56,072 nucleotides of DNA from Caldilineaceae bacterium (GCA_023384455.1 JAHDWH010000009.1:1-56072); one strand, 5' to 3'; numbered from the stretch's first letter, positions 18,728 through 27,807 are shown. Numbers and translations are program-made. The notes: a model not told the origin generated them from the letters alone.

Positions 18728-21376
18728 ATGAGTGAAGAAATCTCAATGAATGGCAGTACCCCCCCTGTCAACGGGAGCCGACCCAACACCGAAACCAGCA
18801 GCGGTTTCAGCTTTGCCAGCAGCGTCTCCGAAGTCTCGATTGAAAGCGAGATGCGGGCCTCCTATCTTGACTATGCGATGAGCGTGATTGTGGCCCGTGC
18901 CCTGCCCGACGCCCGGGATGGGCTGAAGCCGGTCCATCGCCGCATCCTCTACGCCATGCACGATATGGGGCTGCGCCCTAACACCTCCTACAAAAAGAGC
19001 GCGCGTATCGTCGGCGAAGTGCTGGGCAAGTATCACCCCCACGGCGACACGGCTGTGTATGACGCGATGGCGCGTATGGCCCAGGACTTCAGTCTGCGCT
19101 ACCCCCTGGTAGACGGCCAGGGCAACTTCGGCTCCATCGACGGCGACAGCCCCGCGGCTATGCGTTACACCGAAGCGCGCATGACCCGCCTCTCGGAAAT
19201 GATGCTGCAAGACATCGATATGGACACGGTGGAGTGGGGGCCAAACTTTGACGACAGCCTGCGGGAGCCGCTGGTGCTGCCGGGCAAGCTGCCCAATCTA
19301 TTGGTCAACGGTTCATCCGGTATCGCCGTGGGTATGGCGACGAATATCCCACCCTACAACCTGACCGAAATCTGCGATGTCATCACCTTCGTCATCGACA
19401 ACTGGGAGCGGCGGGAGGAGATCGGGCTGGAAGAACTGATGAATTTCGTCAAAGGGCCGGACTTCCCCACGGGCGGGCTGATTCTGGGCAGCGAGGGCAT
19501 CCGCCAGGCATTGGCCACCGGGCGGGGCAAGCTGCTGGTGCGGGCCAAGACAAACATCGAAGAGATGCCCAATGGCCGCTTCCGCATTGTGGTGACAGAA
19601 ATCCCCTACCAAATCAACAAAACCACCCTCATCGAGCGCATCGCTGAACTGGCCCGTTCGGGCAAGCTGGAGACGATCAGCGATCTGCGGGACGAGAGCG
19701 ACCGCACCGGGATGCGCATTGTCATCGAACTGAAGCGGGGGGCTGCACCCAAGAAGGAGCAGAACCGGCTCTTCAAATTCACGCCCCTGCAATCGACTTT
19801 TGGGGTCAACGCCCTGGCTCTGGTGGACGGCCAGCCGGTGACGCTGGGGCTGCGCCGGGCCCTGCTGGTCTACATCGACCACCGCTTCGAGGTCATCACC
19901 CGGCGCACGGAATACGAACTGGGCAAACAGCGGGAGCGGGCGCACATTCTGGAAGGGCTGCGCATCGCCCTGGAATTTCTGGATGAGGTGATCCAGACCA
20001 TCCGCAGCAGCACCAACGCCGAGGACGCCCGCAGCCAGTTGATGAGCCGCTTTGGGCTGAGCGAAGTCCAGGCCCAGGCCATTCTGGACCTGCAACTGCG
20101 CCGTCTGGCCGCCCTGGAACGGCAGCGGATCGAGGATGAATACCAGGCGGTGATGGCCCGCATCATCTATCTGGAAGACCTGCTGGCCCACCCGGACAAA
20201 ATTCGGGGGCTGATCCGGGAAGACATCCAGGAGATCAAAGACAAATACGGCGACGCCCGGCGCACCCACATTATCCCCTCGGCCAACGGCGATTTCAGCG
20301 AAGAGGACCTGATTACCCAGGAGAATGTGCTGATCAGCTACAGCGCCGGTGCGTATATTAAGCGCACCGCGGCCGACGCCTTCCGTGCCCAGGGGCGGGG
20401 CGGCAAGGGCGTGAAAGGAATGGCGACGAAGGGCGAGGACGAGGTGATCGACCTGCGCTTTGCCCGCACCCTGGACCACATCCTCTTCTTCACCAACAAA
20501 GGCCGGGTCTACAGCAGCCGGGTCTATGAATTGCCCGAAGGCAGCCGCACCAGCAAAGGTATCCACATTGCCAATGTGCTCACCCTTCAGTACAACGAAG
20601 AGGTGACGACGATGCTGACCCTGGAGGAGTTTGACGACGCCGAATTCATTACACTGCTCACCCGCAAGGGGCGCATCAAACGGGTGGAGGCGTCGGCCTT
20701 TGGCAATGTGCGCCAGACCGGTGTGATTGCCATGGGGTTGGATGACGACGATTCGTTGGAATGGGCACGCTTGACCAGCGGCCAGCAGGAGTTTATTATT
20801 GTCACCCGGGGCGGCAAGGCCCTGCGCTTTGACGAAGGCCAGGTGCGGGCTATGGGGCGCACGGCCGCGGGTGTTTTCGCCATCCGGCTGTTGGGCGACG
20901 ATCAGGTAACCAGCTTTGATGTGGTGGAGCCGGACGGCGACCTCTTCGTTCTCCACGAGCGGGGTTGGGGCAAGCGCACGGCGATGGAGGAGTATACGCC
21001 CAAAGGCCGCTACACCCAGGGCATCCGGGCCACGGACATTAACCGGCTGGACGAAATCGGGCCGATTGTGGCGGCGCGGGTGGTGCGACCAAAAGACCAG
21101 ATTACAATCATCACCAGCAATGGGATTATGCTGCGCACCAGTGTCGCCGACATCAGCCAGATGGGGCGCAGCACCCGGGGCGTGCGCATCGTGCGTCTGG
21201 GCGAGGGGGATTCGGTGGCGGCCCTGGCCGTCATCGCCCACGAGGACCTGGACCGCAAGGTGGAAGGCTCGGAAGACGCGGTGGAGACCCCCGCCTATGC
21301 CCTGCCGAAGCGTGAAGAAGTGACCGACGAGCCGAACGAGGAGATGGTCACAGAAGAAGTGGAAGAAGTGGCGTAG
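18728..21376 (+). CDS. gyrA: DNA gyrase subunit A
   Basis: 882 residues. Gyrase introduces negative supercoils with GyrB; GyrA cuts and rejoins DNA through a tyrosine. The active site is AAMRYTE with Tyr147. The quinolone-pocket region [10 protein letters not shown] has Thr108 at the position of E. coli Ser83 and keeps the Asp equivalent to Asp87. The GyrA box is present as QGRGGKG, which separates it from ParC, followed by six beta-pinwheel blades and an acidic tail. The start MSEEIS at 18728 follows CAGGAGAG. The N-terminal ~35 residues before [10 protein letters not shown] are a low-complexity extension. Confidence 0.97.
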   Translation: MSEEISMNGSTPPVNGSRPNTETSSGFSFASSVSEVSIESEMRASYLDYAMSVIVARALPDARDGLKPVHRRILYAMHDMGLRPNTSYKKSARIVGEVLGKYHPHGDTAVYDAMARMAQDFSLRYPLVDGQGNFGSIDGDSPAAMRYTEARMTRLSEMMLQDIDMDTVEWGPNFDDSLREPLVLPGKLPNLLVNGSSGIAVGMATNIPPYNLTEICDVITFVIDNWERREEIGLEELMNFVKGPDFPTGGLILGSEGIRQALATGRGKLLVRAKTNIEEMPNGRFRIVVTEIPYQINKTTLIERIAELARSGKLETISDLRDESDRTGMRIVIELKRGAAPKKEQNRLFKFTPLQSTFGVNALALVDGQPVTLGLRRALLVYIDHRFEVITRRTEYELGKQRERAHILEGLRIALEFLDEVIQTIRSSTNAEDARSQLMSRFGLSEVQAQAILDLQLRRLAALERQRIEDEYQAVMARIIYLEDLLAHPDKIRGLIREDIQEIKDKYGDARRTHIIPSANGDFSEEDLITQENVLISYSAGAYIKRTAADAFRAQGRGGKGVKGMATKGEDEVIDLRFARTLDHILFFTNKGRVYSSRVYELPEGSRTSKGIHIANVLTLQYNEEVTTMLTLEEFDDAEFITLLTRKGRIKRVEASAFGNVRQTGVIAMGLDDDDSLEWARLTSGQQEFIIVTRGGKALRFDEGQVRAMGRTAAGVFAIRLLGDDQVTSFDVVEPDGDLFVLHERGWGKRTAMEEYTPKGRYTQGIRATDINRLDEIGPIVAARVVRPKDQITIITSNGIMLRTSVADISQMGRSTRGVRIVRLGEGDSVAALAVIAHEDLDRKVEGSEDAVETPAYALPKREEVTDEPNEEMVTEEVEEVA

Positions 21377-21383
21377 GATAGGA

Positions 21384-21465
21384 GTTGGAACGCAGATTAA
21401 ATCCGCTTTTATCTGCTCGATCCCTTCGACAGGCTCAGGACATCGCAGCGTCATCCGCGTTCTGT
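21384..21465. repeat. Dispersed repeat with inverted ends and CTTCGACAGGCTCAGGACA core
   Basis: It begins near GGAACGCAGATTAAATCCGC and ends in CATCCGCGTTCTGTC, with the core at 21424-21442. The same structure and core recur at 38757-39001. Reading through it gives the spurious PEPVEG peptide seen in many overpredicted frames. Confidence 0.6.
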
Positions 21466-21506
21466 CTTCCGGGGCAAAAAACTGAGTTTTTACACGGGGC
21501 AAGTGC

Positions 21507-21641
21507 ATGACAATCGCACGGATTGTACACAAAACAACGCTGACCGAACAGCCAAAGGACTCGACGTATTGGCAGACCCAATCCTACGAGCGACGGTTGG
21601 CCGCGCTGGAAGAAATCCGCTGCGACTATCACCAGTCGTAA
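21507..21641 (+). pseudogene. Small protein truncated by a family A element
   Basis: 44 codons starting MTIARIVHKTTL and continuing through TYWQTQSYERRLAALEEIR. This resembles the start of a short conserved bacterial protein often found beside nucleotidyltransferase or TA-like genes. The coding sequence runs directly into the family A repeat, whose first bases GTAAC supply the stop. I read it as a gene fragment; a genuine 44-residue product is possible. Confidence 0.45.
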
Positions 21642-21740
21642 CTGCTCACCCCCACCCAACCTCCCCCACTGTGGGGGAGGAGTCGATCCACTTCCCTCCC
21701 TGGAATGGGGAGGGCTAGGGTGGGGTGGCTGAACAGGTAC
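21638..21740. repeat. Family A MITE-like element, copy 3, without target duplication
   Basis: A full-length match from GTAACTGCTC to GAACAGGTAC. The 8 bp before it (ACCAGTC side) and after it (TATTAGTT) differ, unlike the copies at 793 and 52727. Loss of the duplication suggests recombination between copies, or decay. Confidence 0.85.
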
Positions 21741-21803
21741 TATTAGTTGAGGTATGGCTTTGAGCCAAGACTTCAGAGAGTTTACACAATCGTTAAACGA
21801 TAA

Positions 21804-23177
21804 ATGACAACACTCAAAGCCCTGGTGCGCCAGGGACCGGGAGCGCAGATCGCTTTCCTCCCGCAGCCGCAACCTGAAGAGATCGCCGAAGCTCTGGTGG
21901 CTTTTGCCAACGCCGAGGGGGGAACGCTTGTGCTGGGCGCGCACGCCAACGGTACAGTGGGCGATCTGCTGATGGAGGACGAGGCAGACAGCGCGCTGCG
22001 GGCGGCCTTGGCTCTCTGCCGTCCGCCTATGCCCACCCAATGGCAGTCCCAGGAGACACCCGCCGGTGTTGTCGTTCTGCTGCGGGTGGAGCGCAGCAGC
22101 GATCTGCATATGCTGGCCGATGGCCGGGTGTTGATCCGCTCGGGCAGCGAAAACCGCCCGATGGATGGCTCGGCCCTGCAGGTGGCTGCGGCCAACAAAT
22201 CCCTGGGCGACTTTGAGATGGAGCCGGTCTCTGGCACGACCGAGGCGGATCTGGACGAAGAGATCATTCAGGAATATCTCAAAAAGCGGCAGCAGCGCAA
22301 CCCCCACGGCACTGTCCTGGCCGACAGCCAGATGCTGGAGCAGATCGGGGCCATCACCAGCGACGGCACACCCACAGTCAGCGGCATCCTCCTCTTTGGC
22401 AAGAATCCCCAAACCTATCTGCCCCACAGCCGCACCGTCTTTGTAAAATTTGGCGGCGAACGCCCCCAGGGTGCGGGGGGCAGCTTTGGCTATGGGCGGC
22501 GGGAGGAGATTACCGGCCCCCTGGCGCGCATTGTGGAGCGGGTCTGGCGGGTGGTGTGGGAGGAGATGGACAAGAAGGCGGTGGTCAAAGGGCTGACCCG
22601 GGAAGAGCAGTTGGAGTATCCTCAATTCGCGGTGCGCGAGGCGCTGATCAATGCGGTCTGCCACCGGGACTACCGGATGCGGGGCAGCAGCATCGAAATC
22701 CGTATGTACACAGACCGGCTGGAAGTCATCAGCCCCGGCGGTCTGCCCGCCTACATCACTCTCGACAATATCGTTGAGGAGCACTACAGCCGCAACCCGC
22801 GCATCGTCAACGGTCTCTACCAGTGGGGCTACATCGAAGAATTGGGGCTGGGCGTGGACCGGATGATCGAGGATATGGTGGCTGCCGGCCATCCCCCCCC
22901 GGTCTTTGATGCCCAGAATCACCGCTTTACGGTCAAACTCTTCAACCGTAAAGACCCGGCCAAAGTCATTCCTGAGTGGGAGCAGGATATGAACGAGCGG
23001 CAGTTGAAAGCGATGCAATACGTTCAGGCCAATGGCACAATTACCAACCGGGACTATCGGGAGCTTTGCAGCCACGTGGGCGCGGAATCCCTGCGTCTGG
23101 ACTTGGCGGATTTGGTGGAAAAAGGGCTGCTGCTGAAGATTGGCGACAAGCGGGGGACGCGGTATATTTTGAAGTGA
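21804..23177 (+). CDS. AlbA/schlafen-type ATP-binding regulator
   Basis: 457 residues. The N-terminal AlbA_2/SLFN-like domain shows EIAEALVAFANAEGGTLVLG and later VLIRSGSENRPM. A GHKL-like ATPase domain follows, with QFAVREALINAVCHRDY and the ELGLGVDRM glycine motif. A C-terminal winged-helix region (ERQLKAMQYVQANGTITNRDY) completes it. Such proteins are usually annotated as putative transcriptional regulators with ATP binding; the target is unknown. It is monocistronic, with no obvious partner. Confidence 0.85.
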   Translation: MTTLKALVRQGPGAQIAFLPQPQPEEIAEALVAFANAEGGTLVLGAHANGTVGDLLMEDEADSALRAALALCRPPMPTQWQSQETPAGVVVLLRVERSSDLHMLADGRVLIRSGSENRPMDGSALQVAAANKSLGDFEMEPVSGTTEADLDEEIIQEYLKKRQQRNPHGTVLADSQMLEQIGAITSDGTPTVSGILLFGKNPQTYLPHSRTVFVKFGGERPQGAGGSFGYGRREEITGPLARIVERVWRVVWEEMDKKAVVKGLTREEQLEYPQFAVREALINAVCHRDYRMRGSSIEIRMYTDRLEVISPGGLPAYITLDNIVEEHYSRNPRIVNGLYQWGYIEELGLGVDRMIEDMVAAGHPPPVFDAQNHRFTVKLFNRKDPAKVIPEWEQDMNERQLKAMQYVQANGTITNRDYRELCSHVGAESLRLDLADLVEKGLLLKIGDKRGTRYILK

Positions 23178-23263
23178 GGCGAATTGCGAGTTGCGAATTG
23201 CGGTGGAGGGTGTGATATGTGGTATCCCACGCCCTTACCTCACGCATCATCTCTCACTTTTGG

Positions 23264-23350
23264 GTTATTTGGGATAAAATTTGGGATATTTGGCTTTTCC
23301 CAGGTAGAATTTGGATAAATTTTGGGATATTTGGGAAACTTTTTGGGATA
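23264..23350. repeat. Short imperfect tandem repeats (TTTGGGATA units)
   Basis: TTTGGGATAtttggg-like units occur at least five times with variable A+T-rich spacing. The strand asymmetry (G on one strand only) and the position between two plus-strand genes suggest replication slippage. No protein is convincing. Confidence 0.65.
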
Positions 23351-23456
23351 ACGGGCTATTTTCCCAGCCGCGAATGATTCCGTTGTGACAAGCATTTTGG
23401 TCACTGATGAACGCGGATAGAGACGGAATGGTACGGATACCCGTAGAAACGCCGGA

Positions 23457-23485
23457 TTGTTGCCCGCCAAAGCTGATGCTATAAT
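23457..23485 (+). promoter_or_regulatory. Possible distal promoter upstream of lepB
   Basis: TTGTTG (23457-23462), a 17-bp spacer and a perfect TATAAT (23480-23485). A CGGTGT/ACACCG hairpin follows about 20 nt downstream. It would give a ~300-nt leader now interrupted by the family B element, so it may alternatively drive an unannotated transcript. Confidence 0.4.
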
Positions 23486-23634
23486 TCGTACAAGTCCTGT
23501 GCGCCGGTGTAAATACACCGACAACGAAGTAATTTGGTATTTTTGTAGGTGCGGTTTTGAACCGCACAGTCAACCGAAGGGGCACTCGCCTCTTGCGCAG
23601 CTACAAGCAGCGCCTACGATGCAAAAATCTTGGT

Positions 23635-23725
23635 AACTATACAGCGGACCCGGTGCGACGCACTCGCCACAGCCATTTTGCAGATGCGACTCCTCCTGGC
23701 GAGTGCGTCGCACCTGTATAGTCAC
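23635..23725. repeat. Family B MITE-like element with 8-bp target duplication
   Basis: A 91-bp element with ends GTAACTATACAG and CTGTATAGTCAC, and inner inverted arms GGTGCGACGCACTCGCCA. It is flanked by identical octamers AAATCTTG (23627-23634 and 23726-23733). The arms can form a long hairpin. Confidence 0.85.
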
Positions 23726-23788
23726 AAATCTTGTTTCCAAAGCGATAAATCTGTCTCCTTATTTTAATTTTTAGCGTAGGTGTGTACT

Positions 23789-24637
23789 TTGAACAATTCT
23801 GACAACGATCTTTTCCATAACGACCCCGACGATATTTTGGATATCGTCGTTCAGCCCCGGTCCGTTGTGGCCCAGCCTCTCCCGGCGGTCGCAAGTGCGC
23901 CGCCGACGCTGGAAACATCTCCCGTTCTTCCTGACCCACCAGATTCTGGTGAGGAGGCGGGCGGTTGGCACGTAGCGCCCACCACAGACGGCATTGTGGA
24001 TGCCAGCGCGACCGAATCGGCTGCCTGGGCGGAAAGCGACATCCCGGACTTGGCAGAGATGGGGGAGAGCGCAGAGGACGAACCCCACTGGTTTGGGCTG
24101 ATGGTGCGGGAGGTGGTGGAGACGGTGGGGCTGGCGGTGATTATCTTTCTGATCATCCGCATCGGCATCCAGAACTACCGCATCGAAGGCCAGTCCATGG
24201 AGCCAAACTTCCACGACGGCGAGTATCTGATCGTCAACAAACTGGCCTATCGCCTGGGCGAATATGAGCGGGGGGATGTGATCGTCTTCAAATATCCCAA
24301 CGACCCGACGAAGGATTATATCAAACGGGTCATCGGGCTGCCCGGCGATACGGTGGAGATTCGCAACGGCCAACTATTTGTCAACGACAAGCAGATCGAA
24401 GAACCTTACGACCATATGCCCAATGTGCGGGACGAACCGCCGACGGTTGTGGATTCGGGCCATCTGTATGTGATGGGCGACAACCGGCCCGCCTCTTCCG
24501 ACACCCGCAGTTGGGGGCAACTCGGCCAGAACTTTGTGATCGGTCAGGCCTGGCTCGCCATCTGGCCTTTCGACAGCGCGGGGCTGGTGGCGCATCAACC
24601 CCTCGATGTCAATGCGGTGATGGCCCAGGGGCCGTGA
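23789..24637 (+). CDS. lepB: Signal peptidase I
   Basis: The membrane-anchored serine protease that removes signal peptides from exported proteins. The catalytic Ser136 lies in EGQSMEPNF and the general base Lys179 in DYIKRVIGLPGD; GDNRPASSDTR is the conserved late motif. One membrane segment covers about residues 110-128. The first ~105 residues form an unusual acidic, Pro-rich cytosolic extension. The TTG at 23789, with AGGTG 7 nt upstream, is preferred; GTG at 23780 is an alternative. A terminator follows at 24651-24687. Confidence 0.93.
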   Translation: MNNSDNDLFHNDPDDILDIVVQPRSVVAQPLPAVASAPPTLETSPVLPDPPDSGEEAGGWHVAPTTDGIVDASATESAAWAESDIPDLAEMGESAEDEPHWFGLMVREVVETVGLAVIIFLIIRIGIQNYRIEGQSMEPNFHDGEYLIVNKLAYRLGEYERGDVIVFKYPNDPTKDYIKRVIGLPGDTVEIRNGQLFVNDKQIEEPYDHMPNVRDEPPTVVDSGHLYVMGDNRPASSDTRSWGQLGQNFVIGQAWLAIWPFDSAGLVAHQPLDVNAVMAQGP

Positions 24638-24650
24638 CCCAGAGCAGGGC

Positions 24651-24687
24651 AAAAGAGGCCGTCGGGTGCTGCCCGACGGCTTTTTTA
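24651..24687 (+). terminator. Rho-independent terminator of lepB
   Basis: Stem GCCGTCGGG with CCCGACGGC around a short loop, followed by six T residues. It is placed 20 nt after the lepB stop. Confidence 0.9.
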
Positions 24688-24719
24688 TTGGGCGGGTCTG
24701 GGCCAAAACCTGTAGCCGC

Positions 24720-24802
24720 GAGGTGCGACGCACTCGCCAGGAGAGCATTCTCATACAAAGATCGTGTGGTGAGTGCGTCGCACCCGAAGCCTGAGTAGTT
24801 AC
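24720..24802. repeat. Family B element, second copy (degenerate)
   Basis: Inverted arms at 24722-24739 and 24767-24784 match those of the 23635 copy with one change. The right end reads GTAGTTAC, while the left end is not recognisable. No flanking 8-bp duplication could be found. Confidence 0.7.
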
Positions 24803-24925
24803 CGAAACTTGCAGAACCAGCCCAAATGGAGGACAATTCAGACAGGGACAATTTCAGTTTCCGGCCCACATCCGGCGTGTCCCCACGGCCAAAGGGATGG
24901 GGCTTTCACATAAAGGATGTGTAGA

Positions 24926-25669
24926 ATGAACGGCAACAGTCGTACTCCTCTCTCCCCAGAGGATGTGGCGGCAGCCATCGATCACACGGCTCTGAAACCC
25001 GCCACCACCGAAGCGGAGATTCGCCAACTGTGCAGCGAAGCGTTGCACTACAAATTTGCCAGCGTCTGTGTCAACCCCACGTGGGTGGCCCTGGCCGCCG
25101 AACTGTTGGCCGACAGCCCTGTGCGGGTCTGTACGGTCATCGGTTTTCCGTTGGGGGCCACTCTCTCGGCTGTCAAAGCCTTTGAGACTGGTGCGACAAT
25201 AGCCGCCGGCGCGCAGGAAGTGGATATGGTTATCAATATTGGGCGGCTCAAAGATGCTCAATATGACGCGGTGCGGGATGACATCCGGGGCGTTGTCAAC
25301 GCAGCCCACTCTGGCGGTGGCCGCAGCCGCCCGGTGGTTGTCAAAGTGATTATCGAGACCGCGCTCCTGACCGATTTTGAGAAGCGTATGGCCTGCATTC
25401 TGGCCGCCGAGGCCGGGGCCGATTTTGTCAAAACCTCCACCGGCTTCAGCGGCGGCGGTGCCACTGTCGAAGACATCCGTCTGATGCGTCAGGTCGTCGG
25501 CCCGCAGATGGGTGTGAAGGCGTCCGGCGGCATCCGCAACGGAGCCAGCAGTCTGGCCCTGCTGGAGGCAGGGGCTACCCGGCTGGGTGTGAGCGCCGGG
25601 GTGACAATAGTACAGGAATTGATCGGAAAGCAGACCAGCCAGCCAATGGCAGCCGGGGGCGCGTACTGA
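24926..25669 (+). CDS. deoC: Deoxyribose-phosphate aldolase (DERA)
   Basis: 247 residues. It splits 2-deoxy-D-ribose-5-phosphate into glyceraldehyde-3-phosphate and acetaldehyde. The Schiff-base Lys169 lies in [10 protein letters not shown]; Asp100 (EVDMVIN) and Lys198 (GVKASGG) complete the active site. The start at 24926 follows AAAGGA. It is the first gene of the microcompartment locus and overlaps the next start by one base (TGATGG-type coupling). In this setting the acetaldehyde is probably passed to the aldehyde dehydrogenase at 30801. No classic encapsulation helix is obvious; the C-terminal tail is short. Confidence 0.95.
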   Translation: MNGNSRTPLSPEDVAAAIDHTALKPATTEAEIRQLCSEALHYKFASVCVNPTWVALAAELLADSPVRVCTVIGFPLGATLSAVKAFETGATIAAGAQEVDMVINIGRLKDAQYDAVRDDIRGVVNAAHSGGGRSRPVVVKVIIETALLTDFEKRMACILAAEAGADFVKTSTGFSGGGATVEDIRLMRQVVGPQMGVKASGGIRNGASSLALLEAGATRLGVSAGVTIVQELIGKQTSQPMAAGGAY

Positions 25670-25947
25670 TGGTGGAACGGGTGCGCGACTACTTTATCCT
25701 CATCGGCCACACATGGATCTGCCCGGACTGCCGTCTGCGCCTGTTGACGGATCCGGAGGCGATGCTCATCGGCCACAAAGTGAGCGACGAGGAGCGGGCG
25801 TGCATCCTGACCCTGACCGACGAATCCTTTGGCACGATGATGGCCCTGGCCGCGGCCACAGTACTTTCCGTCGATGAACTGCGCGAAGCGATTGATCATC
25901 CACGCTCCCGGCTGCGCCATTTGGGTGTGAATAAACGCCGGAGATAA
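25669..25947 (+). CDS. Small hypothetical protein coupled to deoC
   Basis: 92 residues, soluble. A CPDC pair lies near residue 18, in ICPDCRLRLLTDPEA, followed by a helical C-terminal half. Its ATG overlaps the deoC stop by one base, so translation is coupled. I do not recognise a family. The position between the aldolase and the shell genes suggests a role in the compartment, for example as an adaptor, but this is inference. Confidence 0.7.
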   Translation: MVERVRDYFILIGHTWICPDCRLRLLTDPEAMLIGHKVSDEERACILTLTDESFGTMMALAAATVLSVDELREAIDHPRSRLRHLGVNKRRR

Positions 25948-25984
25948 CACGCGGCGACGCAGCACTTTCTTTTTGCCTGCCAAA

Positions 25985-26025
25985 ACGTGAAACGTGAGAT
26001 CATCCGAATCTACTCACGTTTCACG
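25985..26025. repeat. CGTGAAACGTGAG inverted repeat upstream of BMC-T
   Basis: CGTGAAACGTGAG pairs with CTCACGTTTCACG across a short spacer. The same motif occurs within the repeat at 41652-41738 and, degenerate, near 50719. It lies 46 nt before the BMC-T start. Confidence 0.6.
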
Positions 26026-26070
26026 CTTCACATTTCTACCACAAAATTGAGATTTGGAATTCCCGAACCT

Positions 26071-26694
26071 ATGGCCTCCTCCTCTGTCGAACTCCGCTCT
26101 TTCGTCTTTCTGGACAATTTGCAGCCCCAGCACGCGGCCTTTTTGGGCACGGTGGCCCAGGGCTTTCTGCCCCTGGCCGGTGACGCCAGCCTTTGGATCG
26201 AGATCGCGCCGGGGATTGAGATCAACCGGCTGACCGACATCGCCATCAAAGCGGTGGATGTGAAACCGGGTATGCAGGTGGTAGAGCGGCAGTATGGCCT
26301 GCTGGAAATCCACAGCCCCAGCCAGGCGGATGTGCGGGCCGCGGGCCAGGCGGTGCTGGACGCGCTGGGTCTGACCGAAGAAGACCGGCTGAAACCGGAG
26401 CTGGTGAGCAGCCAGATCATCCGCAATGTGGATGGCCTGCAAACCCAACTGATCAACCGAATGCGCCACGGCCAGATGCTCATCCCCGGCCAGACGCTCT
26501 ATGTGATGGAAGTGGCCCCGGCAGCCTACGCCGCGCTGGCCGCCAACGAAGCCGAGAAAGCCGCCCACATCAACATTCTGGAGGTGCGCGCCTTTGGCAG
26601 CTTTGGCCGGGTCTATCTGGGCGGGGAAGAGCGGGATATTATGGCCGGGTATGGGGCCGCGGTGGCTGCGATTGAGGGAATGACGGGCAGATGA
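26071..26694 (+). CDS. Microcompartment shell protein, tandem BMC domain (BMC-T)
   Basis: 207 residues, about twice the length of a single BMC domain, forming pseudohexameric trimers in the shell. The first domain (about 5-95) contains [20 protein letters not shown]. The second (about 105-205) contains [33 protein letters not shown], which matches the BMC fold. The start [10 protein letters not shown] is the first that gives a full domain. It is followed by an inverted repeat and then the BMC-H gene. BMC-T trimers often provide gated pores for larger metabolites. Confidence 0.88.
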   Translation: MASSSVELRSFVFLDNLQPQHAAFLGTVAQGFLPLAGDASLWIEIAPGIEINRLTDIAIKAVDVKPGMQVVERQYGLLEIHSPSQADVRAAGQAVLDALGLTEEDRLKPELVSSQIIRNVDGLQTQLINRMRHGQMLIPGQTLYVMEVAPAAYAALAANEAEKAAHINILEVRAFGSFGRVYLGGEERDIMAGYGAAVAAIEGMTGR

Positions 26695-26757
26695 CAAGGT
26701 GACAGGGTGAAGGGGTGACAGACGCGCTCACCCTGTCACCCTGTCACCCTGTCAGGT
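26692..26757 (+). promoter_or_regulatory. Inverted repeat between BMC-T and BMC-H
   Basis: Multiple GTGACAGGGTGA-type units are followed after GACGCGC by TCACCCTGTCA units, so a long hairpin can form. There is no T-run. It could stabilise or attenuate the message and so set the ratio of shell proteins. Confidence 0.4.
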
Positions 26758-26788
26758 TACAGAAAAGACGATACGCAAGGAGCAAACG

Positions 26789-27079
26789 ATGTCCGACGCA
26801 TTGGGAATGATTGAGACGAAGGGTTTTGCGGCGATGGTGGAAGCCAGCGACGCGATGGTGAAGGCGGCCCGGGTGGAGTTGGTGGGCTATGAGAAGATCG
26901 GCGGCGGCTTTGTCACCGCCATCATCCGGGGCGATGTGGCCGCGGTGAAGGCCGCGCTGGACGCAGGTGCACGGGGCGCGGAGAAAGTGGGCGAAGTCGT
27001 CAGCGTCCATCTGATCCCCCGCCCCCACGACAATCTGGATCAGGTGTTGCCGCTGGGCCGCAACCCGGCCACTACGTAA
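26789..27079 (+). CDS. Microcompartment shell protein, single BMC domain (BMC-H)
   Basis: 96 residues, the usual length of hexameric shell proteins such as PduA, EutM and CcmK. The opening [28 protein letters not shown] and the pore-region [22 protein letters not shown] are textbook BMC-H. The C-terminus is short, ending IPRPHDNLD plus about 14 residues. It would form the bulk of the shell facets. A good AAGGAG lies upstream of the ATG. Confidence 0.95.
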   Translation: MSDALGMIETKGFAAMVEASDAMVKAARVELVGYEKIGGGFVTAIIRGDVAAVKAALDAGARGAEKVGEVVSVHLIPRPHDNLDQVLPLGRNPATT

Positions 27080-27102
27080 CTGTCCGTTATTACCTGAGTG
27101 GT

Positions 27103-27176
27103 TTCGTCGGCACGATTCCGGGAATCGGCCAGACGTACATTCGTCGGCACGATTCCGGAAATCGGCCAGACGTACA
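27103..27176. repeat. 37-bp tandem repeat, two units, plus inverted partial copy
   Basis: Units at 27103-27139 and 27140-27176 differ at one base and contain CACGATTCCGGGAATCGGCC. An inverted partial copy (GGCCGATTCCCGGAATC) follows near 27199-27215. A related segment occurs at 11478-11555. It fills the gap between the BMC-H and pyrophosphatase genes. Confidence 0.8.
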
Positions 27177-27262
27177 GGGGAATTCGAAAGCTTGTGTGGC
27201 CGATTCCCGGAATCAGCACACCCAAGTTGTTTACGGGCACTGACTAAGGAATAGGAACACCT

Positions 27263-27805
27263 ATGGAAAATCTTTGGCGTCAACTCAGCACAGGCCCCAA
27301 CGCGCCGGACAATATCTACGCAATTATCGAAATCCCCAAAGGCAGCCGCAACAAATACGAGTATCACAAAGAGCACGGGGTCATCTTTTTGGACCGAGTG
27401 CTCTATTCGTCTATGCACTACCCCGGCGATTACGGGCTGATTCCCCGCACCTTTTGCGGCGACGGCGACCCGCTGGATGTGCTGGTGATGATGACAGAGC
27501 CGACCTTTCCTGGCTGCGTGGTGCGCTGTCGGCCCATCGGTATCTTTCGGATGTTGGACAAGGGTGACGAAGATTTCAAGATTCTGGCTGTGCCGGAAAA
27601 CGACCCGCTCCACGGCGATTACTACGACATCGCCGACATTCCCCAACATTTTATGAGCGAAGTCAGCCACTTCTTCAAAGTCTATAAAGATTTGGAGCAG
27701 AGCCATGTGGAGGTGGTGGGCTGGGAAGGGGTGGAGGCCGCCAAAGCCGAGATCGTCCGCTCCCAGGAACTCTACCGCCAGCGCTTCGGCTTCAAGGATA
27801 TTTAG
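27263..27805 (+). CDS. ppa: Inorganic pyrophosphatase (family I)
   Basis: 180 residues. It hydrolyses diphosphate to phosphate. Family I residues are visible: EIPKGSRNKYEY, the substrate and metal site DYGLIPRTFCGDGDPLDVLV, and later KVYKDLE. It lies in the microcompartment operon with a 2-bp gap to the MBL-fold gene. It may serve general metabolism or remove diphosphate made by a CoA-linked reaction near the compartment; nothing in its sequence suggests encapsulation. Confidence 0.95.
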   Translation: MENLWRQLSTGPNAPDNIYAIIEIPKGSRNKYEYHKEHGVIFLDRVLYSSMHYPGDYGLIPRTFCGDGDPLDVLVMMTEPTFPGCVVRCRPIGIFRMLDKGDEDFKILAVPENDPLHGDYYDIADIPQHFMSEVSHFFKVYKDLEQSHVEVVGWEGVEAAKAEIVRSQELYRQRFGFKDI

Positions 27806-27807
27806 CT

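Noticed and set aside
21421-21463. Short peptides containing CPEPVEG
   Set aside because: They result from translating the CTTCGACAGGCTCAGGACA dispersed repeat and are not genes.
19313-21532. 739-codon open frame on the minus strand
   Set aside because: Antisense to gyrA, a shadow caused by GC-biased third positions.
21435-23075. 546-codon open frame on the minus strand
   Set aside because: Antisense to the AlbA-type regulator and running through a family A repeat.
27103-27176. Two 37-bp direct repeats as a mini CRISPR
   Set aside because: The units are directly adjacent with no spacer and no cas genes are present.
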